A stretch of 64,000 bases of DNA from Mixophyes australis (GCA_036250195.1 JAVHZZ010000009.1:95651771-95715770), one strand, 5' to 3'; numbered from the stretch's first letter, positions 22,516-35,211 are shown. Notes: generated by a model not told the origin, from the sequence alone. Numbers and translations: made by a program.

Positions 22516-23082
22516 AGGGCTGCGAGATAGACGCAGCTAAGACCAAACCACCTTGCAGCGGTTCCTGGTGAAAACCGTCTCTTCGTTAGACTCCACACCT
22601 TACTGGAGTAGTGCTAATCTAGGCAAGCCCAGGATCCAAATTCTGGAACTGTGACAATACAACACAAAACAGAGCACAATATTACATATCTAAAGGTTTA
22701 AACAAAACAATAGTACCTACAAATGTACACATACTTAAACATACATAGAGCTGTTCTTATTTTACACTGGAGACCCAGAGGAATTTGGCTGTCACTGAGC
22801 TTGGGCTACAGCCAAAGATGGTTAAAACTCTGGTTTAAAAAACAGTGCATGTTTGATCAAATACAATTTAAACACAGTAGAATTTCAGTTTATGTGAAGC
22901 CATGAGAACTTATGTTTATCACTTTTCATTAATGGCAGATTGGTTTAAATTAAGATTAATGGTGAATAAACATTGAAAAATTATTTTTAGTAGTGATATA
23001 GTAGTATTCATTATGCATACAGAGAGGTGCAATAATAGTAGTCTTTGCCTTTAAGAAGACCTAATTGAAAGGCCAGTAACCT

Positions 23083-23110
23083 CCTAGCAACTAAAGTCCT
23101 TTGTGATGTA
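23083..23110. promoter_or_regulatory. Possible RFX half-site and CRE-like motif upstream of HSFY-like gene
   Basis: CCTAGCAAC at 23083-23091 matches the right half of an RFX X-box, and TGTGATGTAA follows about ten bases later. Both lie 90-120 bases before the first ATG. RFX and CREM sites are common at genes expressed in the male germ line, which would suit an HSFY relative. The motifs are short and could occur by chance. Confidence 0.2.
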
Positions 23111-23201
23111 ATATGTATGTATGATACTTACTGGGATGTTCTAGAATTCCTCATTGATCTCCCAGCATCTTAATGCTATAGATGTATGAGAGCTATGTCT
23201 G

Positions 23202-23771
23202 ATGACTGCACATGATCAGGGTTCTCCGTATTCAAGATTAGAGATGGATCCTTCTGCAGAAGAATCAGCATGCGTAGGAGATCAAATAATGATGACCAAC
23301 TCCAAAGAGGTTTCTCAGCAATCCATAATGCCTTCAGCACCTCCAGTAGATGATCAGGCAGTTGATGAAATCCCAAATATCCAGTCGGAAATGGAAGAGA
23401 AGACAACACAAGTTCTGGCTGATGAGCCATTTGTGAAAAAGCCACGGTTCCTTTTAAATGAGGACTCAGTCCTGGGAGATTTTTCATCCCTTAACTTTCC
23501 TAGTAAACTGTGGAAGATTGTAGAAAGTGATCATATTAATTCTATTCAATGGGCCCACGATGGCAGCTGCGTCCTGATTAATAAGGAGCTGTTTAAATCT
23601 GAAGTTCTAGAGAGAAGAGGTCCTTTCAGAATTTTCAAAAGTGATTGTATGAAAAGTTTTATGCGGCAACTGAATCTTTATGGATTCGTCATAGTTCGAA
23701 CTAAATTTCAAAGATCCGCCTCACTCACAGAATTCCTAGCTGAGGAGGAAACTTCTGCAGAATTTAGTAAG
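23202..23771 (+). CDS. hsfy1-like: Heat shock transcription factor, Y-linked-like (HSFY-type), exon 1
   Basis: This exon and 25356-26006 together encode 406 residues, close to the about 400 of mammalian HSFY proteins. Residues 1-95 are an acidic, poorly structured leader. The HSF winged-helix DNA-binding domain starts near residue 96 (LNFPSKLWKIV, then WAHDGSCVLINKELF, FRIFKSDCMKSFMRQLNLYG) and continues into exon 2. The donor AAG/GTAAGC at 23771/23772 is consensus and phase 0, at the position known for HSFY (just before the YQNPNF segment). Unlike HSF1-4 there is no HR-A/B leucine-zipper coiled coil. The first ATG (23202) has a weak context; the second at 23244 (residue 15) has G at -3 and +4 and may be the real start. 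In mammals HSFY is testis-expressed and Y-linked; no sex linkage can be read here. It is the only convincing host gene in the window. Confidence 0.9.
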
Positions 23772-25355
23772 GTAAGCTGTTATATAATGCTTATTTATTT
23801 ATTTAATTTACTGCATTATTTTATGTATTGAAAATATAGAATATCTGAAACATCTGTAGTGAAAAGTGTCAGGGGGTAAATTTACATTACTAGTTCAATT
23901 CATCTTTTTTATGCATAAAAAAGTATGTACAATTGTCCATTACATTCTCATTTATATTGAAAGATCCAGCCATTCTACTAATTAAATGTAAAAACAAACT
24001 TGATTATTTTATTTATTTTATAGCAGTGCTACATTATCTTTCATGAGATACTTACAGCTAATAATAATGTGCCTCCTTTCATATTCTATACTGTATATAT
24101 GGTTTGTAGCAGAAATGTGTGACGTTGAACACTGGCCTCTGATTGTAAACTCGGCGGTGTAATGTGTAATGTTGTATTCCTGAACCTGTATCCTAGAAGG
24201 TGTTATAGTCACTAGTATTTTCCTACTCAGTGGCTGATGGCTCAGGTAGAACAAGATAGAGCCACGTTGGAGACATTCTGGTCCCAGAGACTACATAATA
24301 GAGGTTCGCTGTAAAGGGATTAAATGGGGGAGGAATTTTAATGGGTTACATAGGATAGGAGGTACTTCTACCTGTGCCAGTCCTTCCAGATAAGCAGAAC
24401 CAACAACCTTCTGTTCATGAGGCTAACTGCTACCTATACCCAGGGGCCACCTGCATGGAACAGGAGGAGAATAACAAGGGGGTTCAGGATAGTAATGATT
24501 GGGGATTCTGGCTCCCATTGGGTTAGCATCATGGAGAAGGGCAGCACAATCAATCAGGAAGCTACTGGCACTTTCAGTCCCAGCCTGTTGGTTTTTGCAC
24601 CAGTATTTCTCTACAAAAGTGGGATGACACCTTGGTTCATTATTAAAAAAGCATATATCTGCCTAAGTGTGAATTGATCCCCACATTACAGTGTCTAGTG
24701 GAGATTGATGGCTGACAATGTAGCCCCAGATAGATGCCTCATCAGAACAGAGTTGTCTCTGGTAGTCACTGGGGCACAGGGTAGAGTCAGATCCCACCTG
24801 AAATACTGTGACAGCTAGAGAAAAAATGTCACAGGGTAATTCCCCTTTAATTATAAACATACCTAGGGGTATATTTATTGTGCGGTGGTTCCGAAAAAAA
24901 CATATATTTTTAAAACAGCAATTTTAGTCAAAATCCCAATGGCCTTTATCTTTCATAATATTGCTGTTATCAAAAATGATGGAAAACTGCCAAGAATTAG
25001 TGGTTTTTATGAAGCGTCATTTGATAAATATACCCCCTATTCTATCTATAAGTGGATTTTACCAACATGTTCTGATCATGGGTTAGTTACCATACTTACA
25101 AGCAAAATATTATGTATATCAAAAGATATATTGTAGGGAGATCTCTGCAGGTTACAGTAAGGTCACTTACATTTCTGTAAATTGTAAACCTTCAAGTGCA
25201 TTCATGCTGCTACCATCCTATAACCAAAAGCAAATATAGAACATATTTAGTGGTTATAGTAACCGGCATTGTCCACTGTATTCTTATTTCACATTTACTA
25301 TGAGATTGAAATGTATTTGAAAAATCTATATTAAAATTGTGTCCTTGTGTTCCAG
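23772..25355 (+). other. HSFY-like intron, 1584 bp
   Basis: Bounded by donor GTAAGC and by a pyrimidine-rich acceptor ending TTCCAG at 25351-25355, keeping the reading frame in phase 0. It contains a MITE at 24866-25037. Other small open frames in it have no family resemblance. Confidence 0.88.
24866..25037. mobile_element. MITE in the HSFY-like intron
   Basis: Terminal inverted repeats GGGGTATATTTAT and ATAAATATACCCC, flanked by TA on each side (24864-24865 and 25038-25039). Inner arms are partly complementary (CAGCAATTTT region against ATTGCTGTT). No coding capacity. The TA flanks would suit Tc1/mariner-type mobilisation, but two bases are weak evidence. Confidence 0.65.
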
Positions 25356-26006
25356 TTACAGCTGTACCAAAATCCAAATTTTCAGAGAGGTTATCCTGAC
25401 TTAGTAAGACAAATAAAGAGAAGAGTGGGTATAAAGAAAGCTCGTTCAGCTATGTCCCCATCAGAACATGAATTGAAAGGACAGGATACAAATCTACAAA
25501 AGTGTCCTGTTGAGAATAGAGAAGAGATTGTGACCTCAGGAGGCAACGCACCAAAGTCTGTTCCTGAAATGCGAAAAAGACGTCGACCCTTTAAGCCAAC
25601 ACCACCCATCAGTGGTAGCTGCACTCCATCATCAGCAACAACAACACCATCAGAATACTGTGCAATGGGCCATAATACCAGTCACGGACTAGACTTTACC
25701 ACTACCACTTCTTCTGCTTCTCCATCGCATATGATACCACCCATATCAGCATTTCCAAACATGAATCCAGATTTAGGTGACGTGCAGGCCAATTTGGATA
25801 ACTTGCTGTCATTTTTTTACTCCTGGTTTTCAATGAATATGACGGCTGCAGCATCTGTCATGTCTATGGCCCAATCTTTCCATCAGCGTAGTCCTTTCTA
25901 CCATGACTGCCCAAGCTGCAGGTGCTTTGAGAACGCAGCATCAGCATCCTTTTCATCAGCCACACCCACTAATGGGCCAGAAATGGACCAAGAAAATATG
26001 GAATGA
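25356..26006 (+). CDS. hsfy1-like: HSFY-like, exon 2 with stop codon
   Basis: Encodes residues 191-406. The first 30 residues complete the HSF DNA-binding domain (LYQNPNFQRGYPDL, then IKRRVGIKKA). A basic cluster at 263-270 (RKRRRPFK) is a likely nuclear localisation signal. Residues 271-320 are rich in S, T and P, and a hydrophobic stretch lies at about 339-363 (LLSFFYSWFSMNM...). A cysteine-containing segment follows (CPSCRC near 375-380). The tail beyond the DNA-binding domain is the part of HSFY that diverges fastest, so little functional inference is possible. The stop TGA is at 26004-26006. No internal stop or frameshift, so the gene looks intact. Confidence 0.9.
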   Translation, partial: LQLYQNPNFQRGYPDLVRQIKRRVGIKKARSAMSPSEHELKGQDTNLQKCPVENREEIVTSGGNAPKSVPEMRKRRRPFKPTPPISGSCTPSSATTTPSEYCAMGHNTSHGLDFTTTTSSASPSHMIPPISAFPNMNPDLGDVQANLDNLLSFFYSWFSMNMTAAASVMSMAQSFHQRSPFYHDCPSCRCFENAASASFSSATPTNGPEMDQENME

Positions 26007-26054
26007 AATAAATAATCTAAAATGATCATGTTAAAAATATGACATATGAATAAA
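26007..26054 (+). other. HSFY-like 3' UTR with poly(A) signals
   Basis: AATAAA occurs at 26007-26012, overlapping the end of the coding region, and again at 26049-26054. The second is the more plausible signal, with a T-rich stretch (CAGGTTTTCAGTCTTCTTACTC) shortly after it. Confidence 0.6.
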
Positions 26055-28361
26055 ATGTGTTTCTCAGGTTTTCAGTCTTCTTACTCTTTATTACATATCA
26101 GTCACTGTATTGCTAATTTTTACTTAGACTTGACTATATATAACACATGTTATCAGTAGTATAGAAGTAAAGAGGGACTGACAAGCGCTTCTAATACCAC
26201 CATAGGGATACAAATCTTATATCTGTATAAAACAGTTTATAACAAATTCTTCATATAACGAAATTCTTCTAGCCCCGATCTCATGTAGTTGTACTTACTA
26301 GAAGACGAACTTCTGCAGACCAGATTGAATCAAACAAGAAACGATTCCTCCTTTCCACCTTTTATGTACGTTATACGGGAAACCTTTTTCCCCACCGTGC
26401 AGTCAGCGTCCAGATGTCAAATACTCTTGCTGCTGTCTCTGCTCAGTACGAGTACCCTCTCATTGGATTAAACCACGGTCACGTGTAAATGGGAAGAAAG
26501 GAAATCACACATAGCATAATATCCTCAGATATAATTCTGTAAAAGATTTATTGATACATTCATATAAAACATAAAGTGTGGATGGACTTGTACCGATAAT
26601 CCAAAGATCTTAAATATAACATAAGCACTGCTCACACCTAGGATCGAGCAGCATAAATGGATAGATTCAGTTACGTCCAAAACTGTCCACAATCTGTAAT
26701 CACAAACCTATGCTCCACAATCGTTATCAGTGCTAGTATAGGACCATCAAGCTTAAATAAATGGCTCACTGTGTCCCCCCACTTTCACAAAAAACCTTTA
26801 TAGCTTACCAACTTAACTAAAATAAAAACACAGAGTCATGTATAAGGTTGGCAAAAATGGAGGACAGAGTTTATTACTTTAAGTAACCTTTTAAATAACC
26901 TTTGGTGGCGGAGAAAGGGCACTGCGGGACAGCTATCAAGCTGATACAACCAAATAAACGTGGGAACTGGCGAAACCGCCGTACATCCACTAACAGGGCA
27001 ATTAAACGTGGGAACTGGTGAAACCGCCGTACATCCACTAACAGGCACTAAATTGGCGTCAGAGTGACTGTACCCCCTCTAAAATCACAATGCCCCCCCT
27101 CACCGAACTGGACAAGGGACCCTCCTCACCGAAGGACCAAAAAATTACTGGTGCCTCTAAGGGTACAGTGACCTATGCCCAAACAAACACTAGCGCTTGA
27201 CTAATCAGCTGCTGAACGCAGTGCCTTCCTACCACAAAAATTGGTTAAAACATCAACAACTAACACCTTAAACTAGGAGGGGGTGGTCGGGATCTCGTGA
27301 TGAACAGTGAAGAAAACCAGGAAGTGCAGCCACCTATATGAAACCAGGACCCTCCCACAACATCTATCATTGGTCAGGCCAGACTGATGTTAACCCTTAA
27401 AGGTAAGTGTAAGTTCTGTTGCAAACACTATCGCCCTTTAAGTGCGTTCGACTAAGGGGCCTCACTTTTCATTAACATATGGCCCAGTAACAATCACAAA
27501 TAAGTATATAATTCTCCCCTATGATAACAGAATGTTAGATATTTGGTAATATGAATAGTCATTATAGTACGCCGAGTACAGACAGTAGTTTTGAGTACTA
27601 AAATTAATGAGAAGATCTGTTTGACAAGGGAAAAGTTGCTTTTCTCCGCTGAACTAAACATCTTCAGTTCTAGAAAATTCAAATGAAGTGCAGAAAGAGA
27701 AAAATAGACACCAATAATTAAAATGTCATGTCATGTAATTAGATCATGTGACTGTATTATGTCATATGGCAATCAGAGTGGTAGACCAGATCGATAAACT
27801 CTCCAGCGCTGTGTATATGGTTTTTAAGCTCCCTCTTGTTTCAGCCATAAGACATGCAAAATAAACTGTATGCTCCTACCTGCACAATCTCCCCACTTTT
27901 AAACTAATTGTAGAAAACTTATTTAGCTCATTACTCAAAGATAGCACAAAAAAAATTGTAAAAAAAAAGTAGTTTATTTACTTTACACTCTAATGGTCTC
28001 ACTCTGCCCTCCACTCTCCTTTTTATGTTAGAGCATCTCCCCCATAAATGTCCCATTCACCTAAGTAACAAAACACATGTATACTTACCATTCACACTCC
28101 ATTGACTAGATCTTCTGAGGTCTTACTGCTCAAACTATATGAAACAAGCCCAGTGTGTGCCGATGCCCCTTGCCCATGGACTCCCCATTTGCTAAAATAA
28201 ACTCCAATTTAGACTCTGTACTCTGTGCAAGGTTCAATGAATATTATGGTCACAAAATAAACTTTAGTCTCCTCTTTCTGCTTGACCTGTTTGAAAGTAG
28301 CCAGCCGGTGATGATGCCCCACCCCTGTAAACTTCCAATTTATCTGTCCAATAATCACCTA
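26055..28361. other. No gene recognised; one short direct repeat
   Basis: Mostly unassigned. A 48-bp direct repeat lies at 26957-27050 (AACGTGGGAACTGG, GAAACCGCCGTACATCC, twice). The surrounding 26500-27450 has the uneven composition of an old retroelement end, but no domain or terminal motif confirms it. Confidence 0.4.
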
Positions 28362-29449
28362 CACTATATGGACAAAGTATTTGGACGCTTGACCATTACA
28401 CCAACAGGGACTGTAATGACATTGTTTTCAAATACATATACTTTAATATGGAGTTGGTTCCCCTTTTGCAGCGATAACAGCTAACACACTTCTTGGAAGG
28501 CTTTCCACAAGATGTTGGAGTGTTGCCATGGGAATTTGTGTCCATTCATTTTGTACAGCATTTATGAGGTCAGGCACTGATGTTGAACGAGAAGGCCTGG
28601 CTCGCCATCTCTGTTCCAGTTCATCCCATAGGTGTTCGATGGGGTTGAGGTCAGGGGTCTGTGCAAGGACAGTCAAGTTCCTCCACACCGAACTCATCAA
28701 ACCATGTTTTTGTAGTCCTTGCTTTGTGCACTGGGATATAGTCATGTTGGAACTGAAAAATGCCTTCCCCCAACTGTTGCCACAAAGTTGGAAGCATAGC
28801 ATTGCCCAAAATGACTTGGTATGCTGAAGCATTAAGATTGCCATTCACTGGAGATAAGGGCCTAGCCCAATCCTTGGAAAACAGCCCCATAGCATTATCC
28901 CTCCCCCACCATCTTCATAGTTGGCATAATGCAGTCAGGCAGGTAACGTTCTCCTGGCAGCTGCTCAGCCATGGAAACCGATTCCCTTAATCTCCCACCA
29001 CCCAGCTTTTGTGCTTACTCTAATGCCCAGTGGAAGTTCGGATCTCTTCAGCTTAGGATTCAGCAGAGTGTTGGCAACTTTCACGCACCATGCGCCTTAG
29101 CACTCATTGACACCGCTCTGTGATTTAACGTGGTCTTCCGCCTCGTGGCTGAGTTGCTGTTGTTCCTAGATGCTTCCACTTTCTAATAGTATCACTTACA
29201 GTTGACCGTGGAATATCCAGCAAGGTTGAAATTTCACGAACCGTCTTATTGCCAAGGTGGAATCCTATCACAGTACCACGCTTGAAGTCAGTGAGCTCTT
29301 CTGAACGACCCATTTTGTATCACAAATGTTTGCAAATGGAGATTGCATGGCCACGTGCTTGATTTTATACATCTCTGGCAATGGGTCTGATTGAAACACC
29401 TCAATTCAATAATTAAAAGGTATGGCCAAATACTTTTGTCCATATAGTG
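28362..29449 (-). mobile_element. Tc1-like DNA transposon (full length, dead)
   Basis: 1088 bp flanked by TA on both sides (28360-28361 and 29450-29451). The TIRs start CACTATATGGACAAA at both ends, about 25 bp long with few mismatches. The transposase lies on the minus strand and is broken. Short TIRs and about 1.1 kb length fit fossil Tc1 elements of fish and frogs. Confidence 0.93.
28443..29313 (-). pseudogene. Tc1-like transposase pseudogene
   Basis: The N-terminal helix-turn-helix is readable from ATG 29313 to about 29125 (MGRSEELTDFKRG, then VREISTLLDIPRSTVSD, ending near GGRPR). The C-terminal catalytic part appears in two other frames (GNLNASAYQVILGNAMLP from about 28850, and DLNPIEHLWDELEQRWRARP with the third acidic residue of the DDE triad, ending at 28443). 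At least two frameshifts and several lost codons in the middle make it non-functional. Confidence 0.93.
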
Positions 29450-29451
29450 TA

Positions 29452-29861
29452 TGTTTGAATCTAATATAATGTTATTTGGATTTGAACTGTTAAATCTTGT
29501 TGGTGCAGGGAGAAACATAATTTCCCTGGCATGAAATTCACTGTACTGATAATATGGGAGTGGTGCAATTTTTATTTAGAATTCTTACCCACTGGCTTCA
29601 AAACATTTTGTCTGACTTGTGTTGTTATAATAAAATCCATTCTATTCTGCTTGTCCATACATATTTGAGTTCATAATTATGGTTGCAATGTGGCCCAGTT
29701 TTCTGGATGCTGTTTGTTCAAAGCATGTGACCTTTATCTTTATCAGAACTAATTGTGTGCAAACTTTCTAGTGGTTTACAAAAGTGGTTACAGCCTTGTG
29801 CCGTTTTATTCCCATTCATATTAATGGTCCAGTCATTTCATTCTAAGGCTGTGCACTACAC
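29452..29861. other. No recognisable feature
   Basis: AT-rich spacer between the Tc1-like element and the left TSD of hAT element C. No coding or repeat signal seen. Confidence 0.5.
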
Positions 29862-30059
29862 ATAGAAACTAGAGATGAGCGCACTCGGATTTCGTGAATC
29901 CGAGCCCACCCGAACGTTTCCGATCCGAGCCGGATCCGAGACAGATCCGGGTATTGGCGCCAAATGAAAACCTGAAACCGAGGCTCGGAGTCATAATCCC
30001 GCTGTCGGATCTCGCGATACTCGGATCCTATAAATTCCCCGCTAGTCGCCGCCATCTTC

Positions 30060-31145
30060 ACTCGGGCATTGATCAGGGTAGAGGGAGGGTGTGTTAGGTG
30101 GTCCTCTGTCCTGGTAGATCTCGTGCTGTGCTGTTTAGTTCTGTGCTGTGCTGTGCTGTGTTCTGCAGTATCAGTCCAGTGGTGCTGTGTGCTGTGCTCT
30201 GTCAATTTTGAGTTCAGTGGTGCTGCTGGGTCCTGTGCTGTGTCCTGTTCAGTCCAGTGGTGCTGTGTCCTGTGCTCTGTCCTTCTAAGGGCATAGTTAT
30301 TTCCCCATTATTCCCCATTTTCAAAAAAATAAAAAAAAAATTATACAAAAAAATACAAAAAAATAATTTAAAAAAAATAATAATTACAACAAAATTTGCA
30401 AAACCAATCCTGCAGTATAAGTCCATTGGTACTGCAATATTACCAAGTTCACACATTCAGCAGTAAAAGTCCAGTGGTACTGCAATATTACAAAGTTCAC
30501 ACATTCTGCAGTATCAGTCCAGTGGTGCTGTGTCCTGTGCTCTGTCCTTCTGAGTTCAGTGGTGCTGCTGGGTCCTGTGCTGTGTCCTGTTCAGTCCAGT
30601 GGTGCTGTGTCCTGTGCTCTGTCCTTCTAAGGGCATAGTTATTTCCCCATTATTCCCCATTTTAAAAAAAATAAAAAAAAAGTTATAAAAAAAAAATACA
30701 AAAAAATTATTTTAAAAAAAATTAATTACAACAAGATTTGCAAAACCAATCCTGCAGTATAAGTCCATTGGTACTGCAATATTACCAAGTTCAAACATTC
30801 AGCAGTAAAAGTCCAGTGGTACTGAAATATTACAAAGTTCACACATTCTGCAGTATCAGTCCAGTGGTGCTGTGTCCTGTGCTCTGTCCTTCTGAGTTCA
30901 GTGGTGCTGCTGGGTCCTGTGCTGTGTCCTGTTCAGTCCAGTGGTGCTGTGTCCTGTGCTCTGTGCTTCTAAGGGCATAGTTATTTCCCCATTATTCCCA
31001 AGTTTTTAAAAAATAAAATAAAACTTATAAAAAAAAATACAAAAAAAATGATAAAAAAAAGTAATTATAACAAAATTTGCAAAACCAATCCAGCAGTATA
31101 AGTCCATTGGTACTGCAATATTACCAAGTTCACACATTCTGCAGT
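30060..31145. repeat. 342-bp tandem array 5' of transposase C
   Basis: The segment GGGCATAGTTATTTCCCC recurs at 30288, 30630 and 30972, giving a 342-bp period and three nearly identical copies. Each ends in an A-rich tract. It is the mirror image of 19500-20560 in element B. Confidence 0.93.
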
Positions 31146-31162
31146 ATCTTGTGCTACATATA

Positions 31163-34100
31163 ATGGAGACCAAAAATTTGGAGGATAAAGTAGGGAAAGA
31201 TCAAGACCCACTTCCTCCTAATGCTGAAGCTGCTGCCACTAGTCATGACATAGACGATGAAATGCCATCAACGTCGTCTTCCAAGCCCGATGCCCAATCT
31301 CCTAGTACAGGACATGTAAAATCCAAAAAGCCCAAGTTAAGTAAAAGTAGCAAAAAGAGAAACTTAAAATCATCTGCGGAGAAACGTAAAGTTGCCAATA
31401 AGCCATTTAAGACATGCAGTGGCAAGGAACGGATTAGCCCCTGTTCATGACTAGTGGTTCAGCTTCACCCAAGGAACTAAGCCCTCCTCCCCCCCCCCCC
31501 CTACAAAAAATTTAAGAGAGTTATGCTGTCAGCAACAACACAGCAAATAACTCTGCCTTCTAAAGAGACATTATCACAAATCCCCAAGGCGAGTCCAAGG
31601 GTGTTGGTGGTTGTCAAGCCTGACCTTCCCATCACTGTACGGGAAGAGGTGGCTCGGGAGGAGGCTATTGATGTAGCTGGCGGTGTGGAGGAACTTGATG
31701 ATGATGCTGATGTGGTTATTGTAAATGAGGCAGCAGTGGGGGAAACAGCTGATGTCCATGGGATTAAAAAGCCCATTGTCATGCCGGGTCAGAAGACCAA
31801 AAAATGCATCTCTTCGGTCTGGAGTTATTTCTATCCCAATCCGGACAACAATTGTATTGCCATATGTAGCTTACGTAAAGCTCAAATAAGCAGGGGTAAG
31901 GATCTTGCCCACCTAGGGACATCCTCCCTTATACGTCACCTGAATAACCTTCATAGTTCAGTGGTTAGTTCAGGAACTGGGGCTAGGACCGTCATCGGTA
32001 CAGCGACACCTAAATCCCGTGGTCCAGTTGGATACACACCAGCAACACCCTCCTCGTCAACTTCCTCCACGATCTCCATCAGATTCAGTCCTGCAGCCCA
32101 AGTCAGCAGCCAGACTGAGTCCTCTTCAATACGGGATTCATCCGAGGAATCCTGCAGCGGTACGCCTACTACTGCCACTGCTGCTGTTGCTGCTGTTAGT
32201 CGGTCATCTTCCCAGAGGGGAAGTCGTAAGACCGCTAAGTCTTTCACAAAACAATTGACCGTCCAACAGTTGTTTGCCATGACCACAAAATTCGATAGTA
32301 GTCACCCTATTGCAAAGCGTATAACTGCGGCTGTAACTGCTATGTTGGTGTTAGACGTGCGCCCGGTATCCGCCATCAGTGGAGTGGGATTTAGAGGGTT
32401 GATGGAGGTATTGTGTCCCCGGTACCAAATCCCGTCGAGATTCCACTTCACTAGGCAGGCGATACCAAAAATGTACAGAGAAGTACGATCAAGTGTCCTC
32501 AGTGCTCTAAAAAATGCAGTTGTACCCACTGTCCACTTAACCATGGACATGTGGACAAGTGGTTCTGGGCAAACGAAGGACTATATGACTGTGACAGTCG
32601 ACTGGGTAGATGCATCCCCTTCCGCAGCAACAGCAACAGCTGCATCAGTAGCATCATCTACAAAATGGCTGCTCGTGCAAAGGCAGGCAACATTTTGTAT
32701 TACAGGCTTTAATAAGAGGCACAACGCTGACAACATATTAGAGAAACTGAGGGAAATTATCTCCCAGTGGCTTACCCCACTTAGACTCTCATGGGGATTT
32801 GTGGTGTCAGACAATGCCAGTAACATTGTGCGGGCATTAAATATGGGCAATTTCCAGTGCGTCCCATGTTTTGCCCACACCATTAATTTGGTGGTGCAGC
32901 ATTACCTCAAGAGTGACAGGGGTGTGCAGGAGATGCTTGCGGTGGCGCGCAAAATTGCTGGACACTTTCGGCATTCAGCCAGTGCCTACCGCAGACTAGA
33001 GGCACATCAAAAAACAATGAACCTGCCCTGCCATCACCTCAAACAAGAGGTTGTGACGCGCTGGAACTCCACCCTCTATATGCTGCAGAGGATGGAGGAG
33101 CAGCAAAAGGCCATTCAGGCCTACACAGCCACCTACGACATAGGCAAAGGAGTGGGGATGCGCCTGAGTCAAGCGCAGTGGAGACTGATTTCCGTGTTGT
33201 GCAAGGTTCTCCAGCCGTTTGAACTTGCCACATGAGAAGTCAGTTCCGACACTGCCAGCTTGAGTCAGGTCATTCCCCTGATCAGGCTGTTGCAGAAGCA
33301 GCTGGAGAAAGTGAGGGAGGAGCTGGTAAACCATTGCGATTCCACCAAGCATGTAGCTCTTGTGGATGTAGCCCTTCGTACGCTTTGCCAGGATCCGAGG
33401 GTGGTCACTCTTTTAAAGTCAGAGGAATACATTCTGGCCACCGTGCTCGATCCTCGGTTTAAAGCGTATGTTGTGTCTCTGTTTCCGGCGGACACAAGTC
33501 TACAGCGGTGCAAAGACCTGCTGGTCAGGAGATTGTCCTCTGAAGAGGACCGTGACATGCCAACAGCTCCACCCTCATTTTCTTCCACATCTATGGCTGC
33601 GAGGAAAAAGCTCAGTTTTCCTAAAAGAGCCGCTGGCGGGGATGCTGATAATGTGGTGCCCCAAAATCTGAGTACCCTGGGGTGTATCTATATGTTTTTA
33701 ATTTGTTAATTTAATTTGTTAATTGTTAAAAGTGTTTATAAAGATTTAAAAAAAAAAAAATATTTTCTTTAGGGAGAAGTGACAGTTGGGAGTGGTTGGT
33801 GGTTGCCGGGAGTGACAGGAAGGAGGAGTGAGTGGCATAGCAACAAGTCCACTAACTTTGGTAATAACTGTGAACTCCCAGAAGGCAGTGGGGAGAGGAA
33901 AGTTCTAGACTTCTGAGGAAGAGAGATCCCTGTGTCTGCATAGACTGAGATAGAAAAATAGGGACAGAATGAAAATCGGACAAAGTGATCTATAAGCAGA
34001 TTAAAAGTGAAGTAAGTGTAAGAAGAGAAGAAGATAAGAAGTGAGCCAAAGAGAGGTGTGAGTAAAAAGGAAAGTACTGAAAACAAATAAGCAGTATAGA

Positions 34101-35156
34101 GATCTGTGACATCACACTAAACAGACTGAGCTATGTATTGAGAACAGTGTGAGAGGAGAGAAAATAGAGAGGTCTGTGAATACACACAAAAGAGACTGTG
34201 TAATACAAAAGATCATCAGTTTATTTGGCGTGAAAAAGTAATTTATGGGCCCCAACCATGTGCAGCACTTCTACTAAATTCCTGTGCACAGTTCAACCCA
34301 GGACTGAGTGTAAATATGGTAACGTTACCAAATGTTTTAGTGGAATATTAATGTTAAGTGATTTACCTGAAAATTGATTTATTATTATTATATGTTAAAT
34401 GCTATTGTGCTCTATGTTGATCAAATGAATATTTTGTCATTACCATTGAGTTGAAGGGGTCAGTGGCGCGGTGGCCAAATAACCAAATAGCCAAAATTAT
34501 CTTTACCGCATTAATAATAAACCCAAGTTATTTGACCAATCCTTGTCCCTCTCATTGAAGTATTTATCTCCTGACCACCGGATGTCCGAATAAAAAAGAA
34601 CCTGAATCGTGTCTGGAGAACAAGGTAAGGGAAGGAAATCCCATCAGTACTCGACCACCACAATAACATCTGGTCCGGACTGAAGGACCTGTCAACCATT
34701 GCAGACATGTCTACTGTCGCTGCATTGGATGCTGTCACAATTGAAAAAATGGAGGATTACTTTGCTGACACCATCCAAATAGACATGTCAGACAGTCCAT
34801 ATTGTTACTGGCAGGAAGAAAAGGCAGTTTGGAAGCCCCTGTACAAACTGGCTCTATTTTACCTGAGTTGTCCCCCCTCCAGTGTGTACTCGGAAAGAGT
34901 TTTTAGTGCAGCGGGGAACCTGGTCAGTGAGCGGCGAAGGAGGTTGCTTCCTCACAACGTTGAAAAAATGATGTTTATAAAAATGAATAATCAATTCCTC
35001 AATGAAGTACAGCACTGCCCTCCAGACAGTACAGAGGGACCTGTGGTTGTGGAGTCCAGCGGGGACGAATTGATAATGTGTGAGGAGGAGGAATTACACA
35101 CTGTAGGGGGAGAGGAATCAGAGGTTGAGGATGAGGACGACATCTTTCCTCAGTAG
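31163..35156 (+). pseudogene. hAT transposase pseudogene, element C (interrupted by solo LTR)
   Basis: Roughly 95 percent identical to the transposase of B where it can be aligned. The ATG is at 31163. Defects: a deletion of about 7 bases near 31430 shifts the frame; the codon CGA becomes TGA at 33232-33234 (the pattern of CpG deamination); a solo LTR splits the gene at 33652-34662; and a short deletion follows near 34746. The C-terminal part with YSERVFS resumes at 34667 and runs to the stop at 35156. The BED finger (also missing one cysteine codon context: CSLR instead of CSLC) is altered. The copy cannot make active enzyme. Confidence 0.95.
33652..34662 (+). mobile_element. Solo LTR inserted in transposase C
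   Basis: 1011 bp, starting TGTGGTG and ending CACCACA, so it has the TG...CA ends of an LTR. The 4-bp duplication ATAA flanks it (33648-33651 and 34663-34666), and removing one copy plus the insert restores alignment to the transposase of B. A possible poly(A) signal AATAAA lies near 34590. No internal region or coding capacity remains, as expected after recombination between two LTRs. Family (Gypsy, ERV or other) is not determined. Confidence 0.8.
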
Positions 35157-35211
35157 AGCCTGTTTAGTCTGTACAGGGAGAGATGAATTGTTTTTTTGGT
35201 GTGGGGGCCCA

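Noticed and set aside
24417..25136. Extra coding exons inside the HSFY-like intron
   Set aside because: Small open frames without family similarity, one of them over a MITE; the known two-exon structure of HSFY is complete without them.
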